A stretch of 64,000 bases of DNA. Source: GWB2-37-7 sp942492835 (GTDB lineage: Bacteria > Bacillota > Clostridia > Lutisporales > Lutisporaceae). The translations under genes and the position numbers were made by a program. This document shows positions 1 to 8,230 of the stretch, in pieces (position 1 is the stretch's first letter; each line of letters opens with the position of its first letter). The notes under the pieces were generated by a model. That model searched no databases and was not told where the DNA came from. It worked only from the letters and a program-made list of their open reading frames with translations. The stretch lies in the NCBI GenBank assembly GCA_942492835.1, contig OW818645.1:3162001-3226000 (forward strand). The letters run 5' to 3'.

Positions 1-1
1 C

Positions 2-484
2 GACAAGCTCAAGGGTGCGGGACTCCTCTCTAACCCATACACGAGCATGAAGGCTCTCGAAAAAAGTCAGGAAAGTCACATAGGCGCGGTTCTATTTGAG
101 AATGAAGCTTATCTCCGTAACGGCTCAAAAACACGATACAGTGACCAAACAGGGGCGACAGTAAAAAGGAGAAAAGCGTTCGACAGGAACCTCACCTTCA
201 CGGTGACAATCGGAGACTATACGGACGACAAGGTCGAGGAAATCCTCACGGGTTTCCTTGCAAACCTTGACAAGGGCCTCTACATCGACGGCAACTTCAC
301 GCCGCTCGAAGTCGAGGGGGCGGATTGGGTCGATAAAGACGACAGCATCCTAAAAGCAAAAGTCGCCGTTCAAGTGAAGATCACTTTCTACGGCGGAGTA
401 TATAAAGACACGACCTTCGCAAAGCTCAAGGAGATCGAGGTCGAGTCCATAAACAAGGGAAAGGAGACCAATGATGGCAGTTAA
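2..484 (+). CDS. Phage connector/tail-region protein, 5' end cut by window edge
   Basis: The reading frame is open from base 2, so the ATG at 47 is probably internal and the true start lies left of the window. The visible part gives about 160 residues rich in charged residues with a beta-strand pattern. Nothing identifies a catalytic role. Its position immediately before a small protein and the tail sheath is where contractile-tail phages usually encode neck or tail-terminator proteins. That placement is the only basis for the call, and the exact role is inference. It overlaps the next gene by 14 nt, which implies translational coupling. Confidence 0.55.
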   Translation, partial: DKLKGAGLLSNPYTSMKALEKSQESHIGAVLFENEAYLRNGSKTRYSDQTGATVKRRKAFDRNLTFTVTIGDYTDDKVEEILTGFLANLDKGLYIDGNFTPLEVEGADWVDKDDSILKAKVAVQVKITFYGGVYKDTTFAKLKEIEVESINKGKETNDGS

Positions 485-752
485 AAACCAGTCACCGGCA
501 GAGGTACCCGATGGGACAATGCAGCCGGAGGAAACGAAAGTCCCGGAGCTCCTTGAGATCACAGAGCTCAGGGCAAAACATAAAATTAGTCGAGCAATCT
601 TTGACGGCGTATGCGCCGACAAGAAATGGAAGCCCGGCAAAATAATCAGCGAGGCAGAGTTCGCGGCAGCAGTCGCGGAGTTCACCGGGGCACCGATGGA
701 CGGAAGTACTCCCTCTACCCCTAAAACCAACAAAGAAAGCGAGGAGAGCTAA
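471..752 (+). CDS. Small phage protein of unknown function upstream of the tail sheath
   Basis: This is a 93-aa protein, highly charged, with a Pro/Thr/Ser-rich C-terminal tail. Two consecutive ATG codons (471 and 474) follow an AAGGAG-type ribosome binding site, and either may be the start. The gene overlaps the preceding one and its stop codon abuts the sheath ATG at 753, so it sits in a tightly coupled tail operon. I recognise no domain. The middle part (about residues 30-70) looks like a small helical domain, similar in size to head-tail joining or sheath-associated accessory proteins. Function is unassigned. Confidence 0.6.
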   Translation: MMAVKNQSPAEVPDGTMQPEETKVPELLEITELRAKHKISRAIFDGVCADKKWKPGKIISEAEFAAAVAEFTGAPMDGSTPSTPKTNKESEES

Positions 753-2189
753 ATGCTTAGAGATGTAAAACACAACGTCACAGATGGGCTCCTCGGCTTT
801 GACACCGTCAAAGGAACAGGACTCCATCTCAAGATTGGCGTCTCTCCTATCGTGTCGGATGTGCCGATCATTGTGACTGGCAGCATGACCGCCGAGAAGA
901 TCAAAGCCCGCCTCGGTCTGAGCCCTCTTGCTGACTCCGTCATGGACTCAGTTGAGAACGGTTCAAGCCGCATCTATTGCCTCCCTGTCTCCGCCACCAC
1001 GGCGGGAACTATCACAGCAATCGTTAAGACAGGCGACGGCGGCGGGACAATGACAGCCGACGGCAGCCCGACAAACGCCTTTGACGTCATCGTAAAGATT
1101 GTGGGTCAGGGTGCCCTCAATACAGCCTCTTTCGTTGTTTCGATTGACGGAGGCTATTCCTACAGCGACGAGCTCACTGTCCCAATGACGGGCGAATACA
1201 CGCTTGCAGGGACGGGACTGAAAATCAAGTTCACCGAAGCGGCTCAAGCAGAACAAAAGCCGAGCTCATTCATCGTGAACGACGCCTACAAATTCAGCAC
1301 GACCGCCCCTACCATGACGAACGGAGACGTCCTCGCGGCGATCGACAAGCTCAAGAACTTCAACGAGGTTTATGAGTTCGTCCATATCGTTGGAGAGTCA
1401 AACGCTTCCCTCTGGCAAGCAGTCAGCACGGCTCAGGTCACACTGAGAGACACGTTCCATAAGCCGATGTTCTTTGTTATGGAGGCTTACAAGCCAAACT
1501 CAAACGAAGTGATCGACGACTATGCCCTTCGTCTCGAGGCAGACAGAAAGAGCATTAAAAATTATGACATTCAGGTTGTTCCGGCTCGCGGTCTTTACGT
1601 CAAAATGGATGGCACGACCCGAGATGTAAACCTTGCGGGCGTGGTCGCCGGGCTCTATTCAAGAACCGAGGTTCACCAGTCTATCGGAAAGACAAGGCAG
1701 GAAGCAGGACTCGGCATCGTAAAGACAAAGCTCCTCGAGCTTCGCCCGGCAGGAATCGTCGAGATCATCGAACTGCTTGACCTTGCGGGTTTCCTTACAT
1801 TCCGCGAATATGACGGTCTCGATGACTTCTATGTCTACCATGCGAAGATGCTGTCCCCGGACGGCAGCGATTACCGATACGCCGAGGATGTTCGCGTCAA
1901 GAACAAGATCATCCGCGAGACCCGAAAAGAAGGACTCCTTCTTTTGAATGACGACATCGACCTCGAGGACGTTCAGGGCGAACTCGAAACAAGAGCGAAG
2001 TTCATGTTCGCACCTTTGCAGGACATGATCGACGACAAAGAAATCAGCTCAGCAAAGATCACCGTCCCCGAAGGTCAGGAAGACACCATCGTCGAAGACG
2101 AAAAGATGCGGGTAAAAATCCGCTATGTTTCAAGGGGTTATATCCGAGAGGTCGAGGTAGACCTCGGCAGATCACAACCGAGCGATTAA
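753..2189 (+). CDS. Contractile tail sheath protein (DUF2586-like)
   Basis: The 478-aa protein has the size and layout of a tail sheath. An N-terminal segment begins with the DVKHNVTDGLLGF region. A variable insertion follows at about residues 75-180, and the C-terminal half contains a conserved stretch of the type 'VHQSIGKTRQEAG..VKTKLLELRPAGIV' near residues 310-350 and a final beta-rich region. Sheath subunits polymerise around the tube and contract to drive it through the cell envelope. The next gene has the size and position of the tube protein, as in other myoviruses. DUF2586 is the family found in Mu-like phages of Firmicutes. Recognition is by eye from order, length and motif style. 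A tailocin origin cannot be excluded because only the tail module is visible. Confidence 0.82.
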   Translation: MLRDVKHNVTDGLLGFDTVKGTGLHLKIGVSPIVSDVPIIVTGSMTAEKIKARLGLSPLADSVMDSVENGSSRIYCLPVSATTAGTITAIVKTGDGGGTMTADGSPTNAFDVIVKIVGQGALNTASFVVSIDGGYSYSDELTVPMTGEYTLAGTGLKIKFTEAAQAEQKPSSFIVNDAYKFSTTAPTMTNGDVLAAIDKLKNFNEVYEFVHIVGESNASLWQAVSTAQVTLRDTFHKPMFFVMEAYKPNSNEVIDDYALRLEADRKSIKNYDIQVVPARGLYVKMDGTTRDVNLAGVVAGLYSRTEVHQSIGKTRQEAGLGIVKTKLLELRPAGIVEIIELLDLAGFLTFREYDGLDDFYVYHAKMLSPDGSDYRYAEDVRVKNKIIRETRKEGLLLLNDDIDLEDVQGELETRAKFMFAPLQDMIDDKEISSAKITVPEGQEDTIVEDEKMRVKIRYVSRGYIREVEVDLGRSQPSD

Positions 2190-2207
2190 AGGAAGGAGGA
2201 ATAAACA

Positions 2208-2645
2208 ATGTCATTAAAAGTAAACGGCAAGGCTTACGGGTGGGGCGACGTTGACGTCAAACTCCCCGGCCTTGTACTCACGGTTCAAGAGATCAGCTAC
2301 GACGACGAGCAGGAGATGGAGGAAACCTACGGCAAGGGCAACAAACCCCGAGGCTATGGTGAGGGCAACTATAAGGCGTCCGGCAAAATTTCCATGCTGA
2401 GGGACGACTATGACGATCTCCTTGACTATTGCAAAAACAAGGGTATCCCCTTCTTTAAGACGACCATCCCTTCGATTGTAGTCTCCTACGCCAACGATGG
2501 CGAGAGAACGCGAATCGACGAGCTCAAGAAGGTTAAGTTCACAAAGCGCAGCAACAAGGCCGCGCAGGGCGACAAAAGCCTCTCCGTCGACATTGATCTC
2601 ATGATCGTCGGCGGCATCGTACAGGACGGCGTCGAAGCTGTCTAA
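2208..2645 (+). CDS. Phage tail tube protein
   Basis: A 145-aa protein sits directly after the sheath gene behind a strong AAGGAGG site. It starts MSLKVNGKAYGWGDVDVKLPG and is beta-rich with little hydrophobic character, as expected for the tube subunit that stacks into hexameric rings inside the sheath. The phrase 'EETYGKGNKPRGYGEGNY' near residues 40-60 corresponds to the loop region typical of tube proteins. Order sheath, tube, chaperone, tape measure supports the call. The length matches usual tube proteins (about 140-170 aa). Confidence 0.8.
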   Translation: MSLKVNGKAYGWGDVDVKLPGLVLTVQEISYDDEQEMEETYGKGNKPRGYGEGNYKASGKISMLRDDYDDLLDYCKNKGIPFFKTTIPSIVVSYANDGERTRIDELKKVKFTKRSNKAAQGDKSLSVDIDLMIVGGIVQDGVEAV

Positions 2646-2684
2646 CCCGTTATCTCAAAATAAATGACAAGGAGGATGTTATTC

Positions 2685-3053
2685 ATGGAAGACATCAAAA
2701 AGAACGAGAACACCGCAGTCGTTGCAGCTCCCGACAAGGACGCAGCAATCAAGGCTAAATATGGGAAGGTTTACCGTGTCGGCTTGACGATTGAGCCGGA
2801 CGACGAGACCGAGATCGAGAAGGAATATTTCTTCAAAAAGCCATCGACAGGCAGCTACGACCGCTATGTCAAGACCACCGCGCAAGGCGCAACAAAGGCT
2901 CTCAAGACATTCTTGTTTGACAATGTGGTTGAGGAAAGCAGATCAGCACTTGAGGCAGACCTTGAGGAATATCCGGCGATGACTCTGAGTCTCGGCGAAA
3001 AGCTTCTCTCAATGCTTGGCTTCTCTAAGTCCGCAAATTTGAAGATGCTCTAA
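2685..3053 (+). CDS. Tail assembly chaperone, short (G-like) form
   Basis: This is a 122-aa protein. ATG 2685 is preferred over in-frame ATGs at 2664 and 2676 because the AAGGAGG site at 2668-2674 fits only 2685. It is acidic and mostly helical, with no catalytic motif. It lies between the tail tube and tape measure genes, where phages encode the chaperone that coats the tape measure protein during tail assembly. Near its 3' end it carries the heptamer A AAT TTG at 3035-3041, a canonical X XXY YYZ slippery site, so a fraction of ribosomes could shift to the -1 frame and make the longer GT-like form (see 3041-3262). Confidence 0.72.
   Translation: MEDIKKNENTAVVAAPDKDAAIKAKYGKVYRVGLTIEPDDETEIEKEYFFKKPSTGSYDRYVKTTAQGATKALKTFLFDNVVEESRSALEADLEEYPAMTLSLGEKLLSMLGFSKSANLKML
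3035..3041 (+). promoter_or_regulatory. Probable -1 ribosomal frameshift slippery site
   Basis: The heptamer AAATTTG reads A AAT TTG in the zero frame of the chaperone gene, matching the X XXY YYZ rule. The zero frame stops at 3053, while the -1 frame stays open to 3262. Tail chaperone genes of many phages use exactly this arrangement (lambda G/GT). Confidence 0.65.
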
Positions 3054-3262
3054 GTGAGCGGCTCTCGGAGATAAAGGAAAACGCGGTAGAATCCGGGCTA
3101 CTGGAAATATACCGCTTCCTCCCTCCGGCTCTCTTAGAGAAATTCGACATTGAGGCGATTGACTTTGACGAGTTCCTTCGCTATGTTGCACAGGCGAGAT
3201 ATGTGCAGGGGCTCGAAAAGGACATAGTAGCCCGAGCTATTTCTGAGGTATTCTCAGAATAA
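3041..3262 (+). CDS. Tail assembly chaperone frameshift extension (GT-like)
   Basis: This open frame has no ATG and no ribosome binding site of its own. Read in the -1 frame after the slippery site, it adds about 73 residues (EDALSERLSEIKENAV... to ...AISEVFSE), giving a fusion of about 192 aa. The sequence is convincingly protein-like: amphipathic helices and a 'FLPPALLEKFDIEAIDFDEF' core, like the C-terminal domain of GT-type chaperones that binds the tape measure protein. It ends just before the terminator of the opposing gene. Frameshifting itself is inferred from the heptamer and the frame layout. Confidence 0.65.
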   Translation, partial: EDALSERLSEIKENAVESGLLEIYRFLPPALLEKFDIEAIDFDEFLRYVAQARYVQGLEKDIVARAISEVFSE

Positions 3263-3270
3263 AAAAAGAA

Positions 3271-3288
3271 CCGACCTTAAAAGGTCGG
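3271..3288 (-). terminator. Rho-independent terminator for the reversed moron gene
   Basis: The perfect palindrome CCGACCTTAAAAGGTCGG is followed, on the minus strand, by TTCTTTTTTT. The stop codon of the minus-strand gene lies inside it. On the plus strand the A-run precedes the hairpin, so it would not stop the tail operon. Confidence 0.7.
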
Positions 3289-3516
3289 CTCCCGCCGGGT
3301 TATCCATGCTTTATAAAGTTTTGTAGCGTTCTTCGTGGAACGAAAGACTGACTCTTTTTTCTTATCGAGCTGCTTACCTCTTGTGTTTTGGCTTCCGACC
3401 CATAAACAATAAGGGATAACATAAAGGGTCAGCGGAACAAATACAAGGACTGAGACAATCGCCCCAAGACACAGAGCGAACACGAGAACTTTTATCATCA
3501 CAAATATCAAGGTCAT
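3277..3516 (-). CDS. Small membrane protein, moron-type gene inside the tail operon
   Basis: This 79-aa protein is encoded against the direction of all neighbouring tail genes. Residues about 3-38 form one or two hydrophobic membrane segments (VLVFALCLGAIVSVLVFVPL and onward), followed by a basic cytoplasmic tail. The gene has its own AAGGAGG ribosome binding site at a good distance from the ATG, a TATACT-like -10 element upstream and its own terminator. A self-contained reversed cassette between chaperone and tape measure is the layout of a phage moron, often expressed from the prophage to benefit the lysogen (for example superinfection exclusion). That role is inference. Confidence 0.62.
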   Translation of the reverse strand: MTLIFVMIKVLVFALCLGAIVSVLVFVPLTLYVIPYCLWVGSQNTRGKQLDKKKESVFRSTKNATKLYKAWITRREPTF

Positions 3517-3536
3517 TGCAACGCCTCCTTTTTCTT

Positions 3537-3546
3537 CCAGTATAAC
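3537..3546 (-). promoter_or_regulatory. Possible -10 element of the moron promoter
   Basis: The minus strand reads GTTATACTGG, containing TATACT about 22 nt upstream of the ATG. No convincing -35 hexamer is seen. Confidence 0.35.
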
Positions 3547-3569
3547 AGACCCGGAGGTGAAAGAAAAGC

Positions 3570-6032
3570 ATGAGTTTAGAATCAGTATTCAAGTTATCCC
3601 TCATTATGAACATGATCGACAACCTGACGGGCCCGATGGCGGGGGTATCCTCCAGTGTCGGGAACTCCGTTTCAAAGCTTGAGGGCATGAACCAAACCCT
3701 CGGAAACATTACCAAGACAGGCGCGATCATGGCAGGAGTCGGAGCGCAGATCACAGATGCGGCTCTTGCACCCGTCGAGGCTACATTCGAGACACGCAGG
3801 GCGATCGGCGAGCTTGCCTCCCTTGGTGTCAAAGACCTCGGCCTCGTCGAGAGTGCAGCTCGTAGATTCTCCGACCAATGGGCCGGGACAACAAAGCCCG
3901 AGTTCATCAGCGCAGCCTACGACATCAAGAGCGGTATTGCATCGCTCTCGGATGAAGGTGTCGCGCAGTTCACAGAGCTCGCGGGTTTGACGGGCAAGGC
4001 AACAAAGTCCACCGTCGGCGAGATGACGTCCCTCTTTGCTACGGGGTACGGCATATATAAAAGCTACTACGACGACATGAGTGACCTCGAGTTCGGTGAA
4101 ATGTTCTCGGCGGGTATCTCACAGTCGGTAAAGCAATTCAAGACAACGGGCTCAGGCATGGCTCAAAGTATTCAAACCCTCGGAGCCTCGGCAACGACGG
4201 CGAATGTTCCTCTCGAGGAGCAACTCTCCGTACTCGGTATGCTACAAGCTACAATGGGCGGCGCAGAGGCGGGCACTAAATACAAAGACTTCCTCAGATC
4301 GGCAGCAAAAGGCGGAGACGCCCTCGGCCTATCCTTTATGGACGCAAACAATCAGCTCCTCAGTATGCCTCAGATTCTCGACAAACTCCGAGGAAAGTTC
4401 GGCGAAACAATGGACGCCGCCGAGAAGGTGCAGCTCCAACAAGCATTTGGAGATACCGAAGCGGTCGCTCTCGTTGATCTTATGTACAGTAAGACGGGCG
4501 ACTTGCAGAACAACATCCTTGGAATGTACGACGCCCTCGGTTCAGGAACAGGCGTCGCGAAGGAAATGGCGTCGGCAATGAATGAGACAGAGCCCGAACG
4601 ATTCCAAAGACTACAGCAACGCATCCAAAACGTCAAGGAGTCAATCGGCAATAGTCTCCTTCCGACCATCAATGACCTCATGGGAACGGGCGAACAACTC
4701 CTCTCAAAGGTCGGCGGATGGATTGAAAAGAATCAGGAGCTTGTCAAAATCATCATGCTTGTCGTCCTCACGATTGGCGGTTTTCTCACCGTTGCAGGAA
4801 CGATGATCGCCGTTGTCGGAGGCGTGGGTCTCGTATTCACAAAGACGGCGGGGTTAGTTGGTGGCTTTTGGGGGGCTATAAAGGCACTACCCGGCATGAT
4901 GGAAACTATTTATATCAAGGCGTTATACGCCGGGGACGGCATCAAGAAAGGGTTCTCGGTCGTCAGGTCAGCAGGAGCCACGGCAATTAGTGGCATCAAG
5001 AACGTCGCTCTTAGCATCGGCAACATGGCAAAGACGGCAGCAATCAGCGGAGCTACAGCCTTAAAGAACATGGCTCTCGGACTTGTTAGCATGGCAAGAC
5101 AAGCCATCACGACAGCCGTGACAGCTATGCCGGGACTGATCGCTTCCGTGTGGTCGTTCACCGTCGCCCTGCTTGCAAACCCGATCACTTGGATTGTGGT
5201 CGGAATAGTGGCTCTCATAGCTGCATTGGTGCTCTTGTGGCAGAATTGGGACTCCGTTGTAGTATGGATTCAAAATGTTTGGAATGGATTTGTAAATGGT
5301 ATCAAGGCCGGGTTTGACTGGATAGTCAATTTGTTTGCCGGGATGCCTACATGGTTACAGTTTGCCATTGCTGCATTTATGCCTTTTATAGGTATTCCAT
5401 TACTCATAATAACCAATTGGAGCTCAATCGTCGGTTTCTTTAGCAACTTGTGGACGGGAATCCAATCAGTATTTACAAACGGGATACAAGGTATACAGAA
5501 CTTTATTACAGGGACTTTCGCATGGTTTAGAGAGTCGGGAGCAAAGATATTGACAACCTTCACCGAAGGAATTAAAAGCGCGATCTCGGCTCCCGTGGAA
5601 GCGGTCAAGGGTGGTCTTGCTAAAATCAGACAGATGCTTCCTTTCTCGGACGCCAAAGAAGGCCCACTCTCAACCTTGACACTCTCAGGACAAAGAACGA
5701 TGACCACCTACGCCGAAGGCTTGCACATGGCGCAAGACGCACCGCGAGAGGTTATCGAAAAAGGACTCGGGAAAGCAAAGGCAAGCCTCGGCAAGGAACC
5801 AATCAAGAAGGTCGACCTCAAAGGAACCGCAACCACCGACGGCGAAAAGTCGACGAGTACGGCAGCGGAGACAAAGGACGGGGTTTATATCGAAAAGCTC
5901 GTCATGGGAATCGACTTCTCGAAGATCAAAGAACTTCTGCAGCTTATCAAGCTACTCAAGGAAATTGAGGACTATGTAAACGCCAATGGCGGAGGAACCG
6001 ACAAAATGCCGGAACCATCACCCGCAGGGTAA
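3570..6032 (+). CDS. Tail tape measure protein
   Basis: This 820-aa protein is the longest in the tail module. It sits right after the chaperone genes and sets tail length. The N-terminal third (about residues 1-370) is Ala/Gly/Ser-rich and helical with a 'GEMTSLFATGYGIYKSYYDDM' region typical of the TP901 core of tape measure proteins. Hydrophobic segments follow at about residues 393-430 and 520-565 (LIASVWSFTVALLANPITWI, then ALVLLWQNW), and Trp-rich repeats occur near 565-650 (WNGFVNGIKAGFDWI, LWTGIQSVFTNGIQGIQNFI). The C-terminal part (after about 700) is Lys/Thr-rich. The ribosome binding site GGAGGTG lies 10 nt before the ATG. An 820-aa tape measure predicts a tail of roughly 110-120 nm, by the usual 1.5 angstrom per residue rule. 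Confidence 0.9.
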   Translation: MSLESVFKLSLIMNMIDNLTGPMAGVSSSVGNSVSKLEGMNQTLGNITKTGAIMAGVGAQITDAALAPVEATFETRRAIGELASLGVKDLGLVESAARRFSDQWAGTTKPEFISAAYDIKSGIASLSDEGVAQFTELAGLTGKATKSTVGEMTSLFATGYGIYKSYYDDMSDLEFGEMFSAGISQSVKQFKTTGSGMAQSIQTLGASATTANVPLEEQLSVLGMLQATMGGAEAGTKYKDFLRSAAKGGDALGLSFMDANNQLLSMPQILDKLRGKFGETMDAAEKVQLQQAFGDTEAVALVDLMYSKTGDLQNNILGMYDALGSGTGVAKEMASAMNETEPERFQRLQQRIQNVKESIGNSLLPTINDLMGTGEQLLSKVGGWIEKNQELVKIIMLVVLTIGGFLTVAGTMIAVVGGVGLVFTKTAGLVGGFWGAIKALPGMMETIYIKALYAGDGIKKGFSVVRSAGATAISGIKNVALSIGNMAKTAAISGATALKNMALGLVSMARQAITTAVTAMPGLIASVWSFTVALLANPITWIVVGIVALIAALVLLWQNWDSVVVWIQNVWNGFVNGIKAGFDWIVNLFAGMPTWLQFAIAAFMPFIGIPLLIITNWSSIVGFFSNLWTGIQSVFTNGIQGIQNFITGTFAWFRESGAKILTTFTEGIKSAISAPVEAVKGGLAKIRQMLPFSDAKEGPLSTLTLSGQRTMTTYAEGLHMAQDAPREVIEKGLGKAKASLGKEPIKKVDLKGTATTDGEKSTSTAAETKDGVYIEKLVMGIDFSKIKELLQLIKLLKEIEDYVNANGGGTDKMPEPSPAG

Positions 6033-6047
6033 GAAAGGAGGACGCTC

Positions 6048-6662
6048 ATGATATTTGTCGAAGATCAAGCAATCAAAGTCGGCGGCGTCGTTCTCCCGGG
6101 CGTGGTCAAAAAGATTGAAGTCAAGGAGACGGCAAAGATCGACGAACAAGAAGTCAAAGGCAGCGCAAGCAAGCCCAAACAGGCGACGGGCTACGAAGAC
6201 GCGAAGATCAATATTGAACTCATTATTGACGATACCACGTCGCAAACCAAGTACCAACGCCTCGCGGTCATTCGGAACATCTTCCGAAAGCCCGGGCAAT
6301 CCGTGCCGCAGCCGATGGACATAATCAGCGAAGACACGGCGGCGCATGGAGTGTCGAAGGTACTGTTCAAGGGTCTCTCCCACTCGAAAGAAAACAAACG
6401 CGGTCAGCTCCCTGTGACCCTTGAATTTTGGGAGTATGTGCCGCAAGTTATCACAACAAAGAAAAGCGGAAACACAGCGAAAACAGACGGCGGAACTAAG
6501 AGCGCGAGCTCAGGCTCCTCCTCGGGAACGACACTCACCTCGGACTACAGTTCGTACCTCAGCAAAAGCCGAGGGTCGTCCCCGAAGTCGGGGGGCTCCC
6601 CCGCCGTGGATGATGCAGGCGCGTCGTCTGCTCTGAACCGCGTCTCACAAATGCCATACTAA
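6048..6662 (+). CDS. Baseplate/tail-tip assembly protein
   Basis: The 204-aa protein follows the tape measure behind an AAGGAGG site. Residues 1-135 form a compact beta-rich domain with 'FEDQ..KVGG..LPG' style strands near the N-terminus (IFVEDQAIKVGGVVLPG), and after about 140 the protein becomes a Ser/Gly/Thr-rich low-complexity linker. In other contractile-tail phages this slot holds a hub-associated protein that joins tube to baseplate, often with a LysM domain. No LysM motif is evident here. The GC-rich Ser/Gly tail is unusual and may be a flexible spacer. Confidence 0.5.
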   Translation: MIFVEDQAIKVGGVVLPGVVKKIEVKETAKIDEQEVKGSASKPKQATGYEDAKINIELIIDDTTSQTKYQRLAVIRNIFRKPGQSVPQPMDIISEDTAAHGVSKVLFKGLSHSKENKRGQLPVTLEFWEYVPQVITTKKSGNTAKTDGGTKSASSGSSSGTTLTSDYSSYLSKSRGSSPKSGGSPAVDDAGASSALNRVSQMPY

Positions 6663-6679
6663 AGGAAGTGGTTCACAGA

Positions 6680-7435
6680 ATGGAAACAACAGAATTATTC
6701 TATCCACAAATAGCAGCACGTGCGGGCCCTTATAGTTTCGATCAGGGAATCGAGATCGAGGTTCATTCCTCAAAAGACTCTTATTTCGATTGGGCGAAGA
6801 TCAAGTTCACAGGGCAATATCAGGAAAAAATCTCGCTCTCAAGAAAAGACCCCGCCTCGATAGAGCTTGGCTACAACGGAGTTTTTGACGAGGTATTCAC
6901 GGGCTATGTATCAAACCCCTACAACGGGGGCGGATACGCAAACGAAGTCACCCTCAAGGATGACACTCTACTCCTTGAAGAGACCTTTATCAATAGCACA
7001 TTCCTCGATACTACGCCGCAAGAGATGATCTCCTACTTTTTAAGTCAGGCGGACATCTCAAAGATGAAGCTCTCCTCTCAGGTCTACCCGGCGAGGAAGC
7101 AACTCTCTATCCGTCAGATGAACGTCATCGACGCCATCAACGCAGTCCATGCGGCATGGGGAATCAAACAAAACTTTTTCTTTTCGGGCGGCGTCTTCTA
7201 TTGGGGAGAGAAACCTGAACAGAGCAAAGTATACCAATTCGAGTATGGCGTCAACATCCTCAACCTGAACAGGGCCGGGGGCGTGTGGGAGCTTGAGACG
7301 GTGTCCGCACCGTTCGTCAAACACTCCCACAAAATAGACATCGTACACCCTCAGATAGAGGGAACCTTTGAAGTGTCAAAGGTTACATCAATAACCAACG
7401 ATTCGGGGTTCATACGAACCTATATCAACTTTTAA
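6680..7435 (+). CDS. Baseplate hub protein (late control gpD/gp27-like)
   Basis: The protein is 251 aa from the ATG at 6680, which is preferred over an in-frame GTG at 6668 because the AAAGGAAG site overlaps the latter. It shows the hub fold pattern: an early strand region with 'FDWAKIKF' and 'GYNGVFDEVFTGYVS' near residues 35-75, then a 'TPQEMISYFLSQADI' segment and the hub-typical 'VIDAINAVHAAWGIKQNFFFSGG' near 150-175. Hub proteins form the trimeric platform for the spike. It lies between a tail-tip protein and an OB-fold-sized protein, as expected for hub then spike. Confidence 0.65.
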   Translation: METTELFYPQIAARAGPYSFDQGIEIEVHSSKDSYFDWAKIKFTGQYQEKISLSRKDPASIELGYNGVFDEVFTGYVSNPYNGGGYANEVTLKDDTLLLEETFINSTFLDTTPQEMISYFLSQADISKMKLSSQVYPARKQLSIRQMNVIDAINAVHAAWGIKQNFFFSGGVFYWGEKPEQSKVYQFEYGVNILNLNRAGGVWELETVSAPFVKHSHKIDIVHPQIEGTFEVSKVTSITNDSGFIRTYINF

Positions 7436-7457
7436 GCACAGAAAGGGGGATGCTGCA

Positions 7458-7820
7458 ATGCTTGAACAAATGGTCAAAAGTGTCATAGATAAAACGATCG
7501 CGGAGGGCTACCCGCATTTAAAGCTCCCCGCCGTCATTTTCGCGACAGTTACAGCAAGCAAAGAACTCGACGAGACCTTCGAGATCGTGGGTCTCACCAT
7601 CTATAACGACGACGCAGGAGGCAGCTATAAGGGGCACGTCGTATCTCATTGGTACGAATACACCCTCAAGGTGCTCGACCGCTTCGGAAACCTCGACGAG
7701 GACTTCCCTGAGCTTCCGGGTGTCCGCTCAAAGGTGCAGCTTAAAACAGGAGCCACCGTCGCAGTCGGCCTCAGCTTCGGGGATGTTGACCCTGCTATCA
7801 TTGGGGAGGTGGTTCTATGA
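7458..7820 (+). CDS. Baseplate protein, possible OB-fold hub/spike component
   Basis: This is a 120-aa beta-rich protein. It ends in a pattern (LPGVRSKVQLKTGATVAVGL, then FGDVDPAIIGEVVL) consistent with a small OB-fold such as that of gpV/gp5-type baseplate proteins. It overlaps the next gene by 4 nt (ATGA), which implies coupling. No membrane-piercing spike repeats or metal-binding tip motif are visible, so it is unlikely to be a full spike. The call rests mainly on position between hub and gp25-like genes. Confidence 0.4.
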   Translation: MLEQMVKSVIDKTIAEGYPHLKLPAVIFATVTASKELDETFEIVGLTIYNDDAGGSYKGHVVSHWYEYTLKVLDRFGNLDEDFPELPGVRSKVQLKTGATVAVGLSFGDVDPAIIGEVVL

Positions 7821-8230
7821 CGGGTCTTAACGACACAGACATCCGTCTCGACAATGAATGGAAGCTCACACAAGCGGCAGACGGTGACGCGCCTGTCTGC
7901 TCCGGCCTCGAGTGCCTCTATCAGAACATCATTCTTGAGGCTCTCACACAGGAGGGCGACGTCTTCTTCGACCAAAACTTCGGGTGGAGCCTTTACGACT
8001 TCATACAAAGCGAGGACGACGAACTCACTCGCCTTGAAATTGAAGAACGGGCGCGGGTGAAATTACAAAAGCGGGAGGTCATTCTCCCGGAAACAATCAA
8101 CGCAAGCGTCAAATACGAAGGCGACGCCTTCCGGCTCGGCTGCTCCTTCGTGTTTGACGGAGAGACGGAGACAAGGCAGCTCGCCATCGTCATAGACGCG
8201 ATCAGTGTGGAGGTGATAAACATTGATTGA
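7817..8230 (+). CDS. Baseplate wedge protein, gp25/gpW-like
   Basis: The 137-aa protein is of the size and position of gp25-family wedge proteins (DUF2634-like in Gram-positive phages). It contains a conserved core near residues 35-85: a 'GLECLYQNIILEALTQEGD' stretch followed by 'NFGWSLYDFIQ', which matches the 'GxR..LpdfGs.l.d.l' style core of the family. This protein initiates sheath assembly at the baseplate. It overlaps genes on both sides: the start lies in an ATGA overlap and the end overlaps the baseplate J start by 8 nt. Confidence 0.65.
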   Translation: MTGLNDTDIRLDNEWKLTQAADGDAPVCSGLECLYQNIILEALTQEGDVFFDQNFGWSLYDFIQSEDDELTRLEIEERARVKLQKREVILPETINASVKYEGDAFRLGCSFVFDGETETRQLAIVIDAISVEVINID

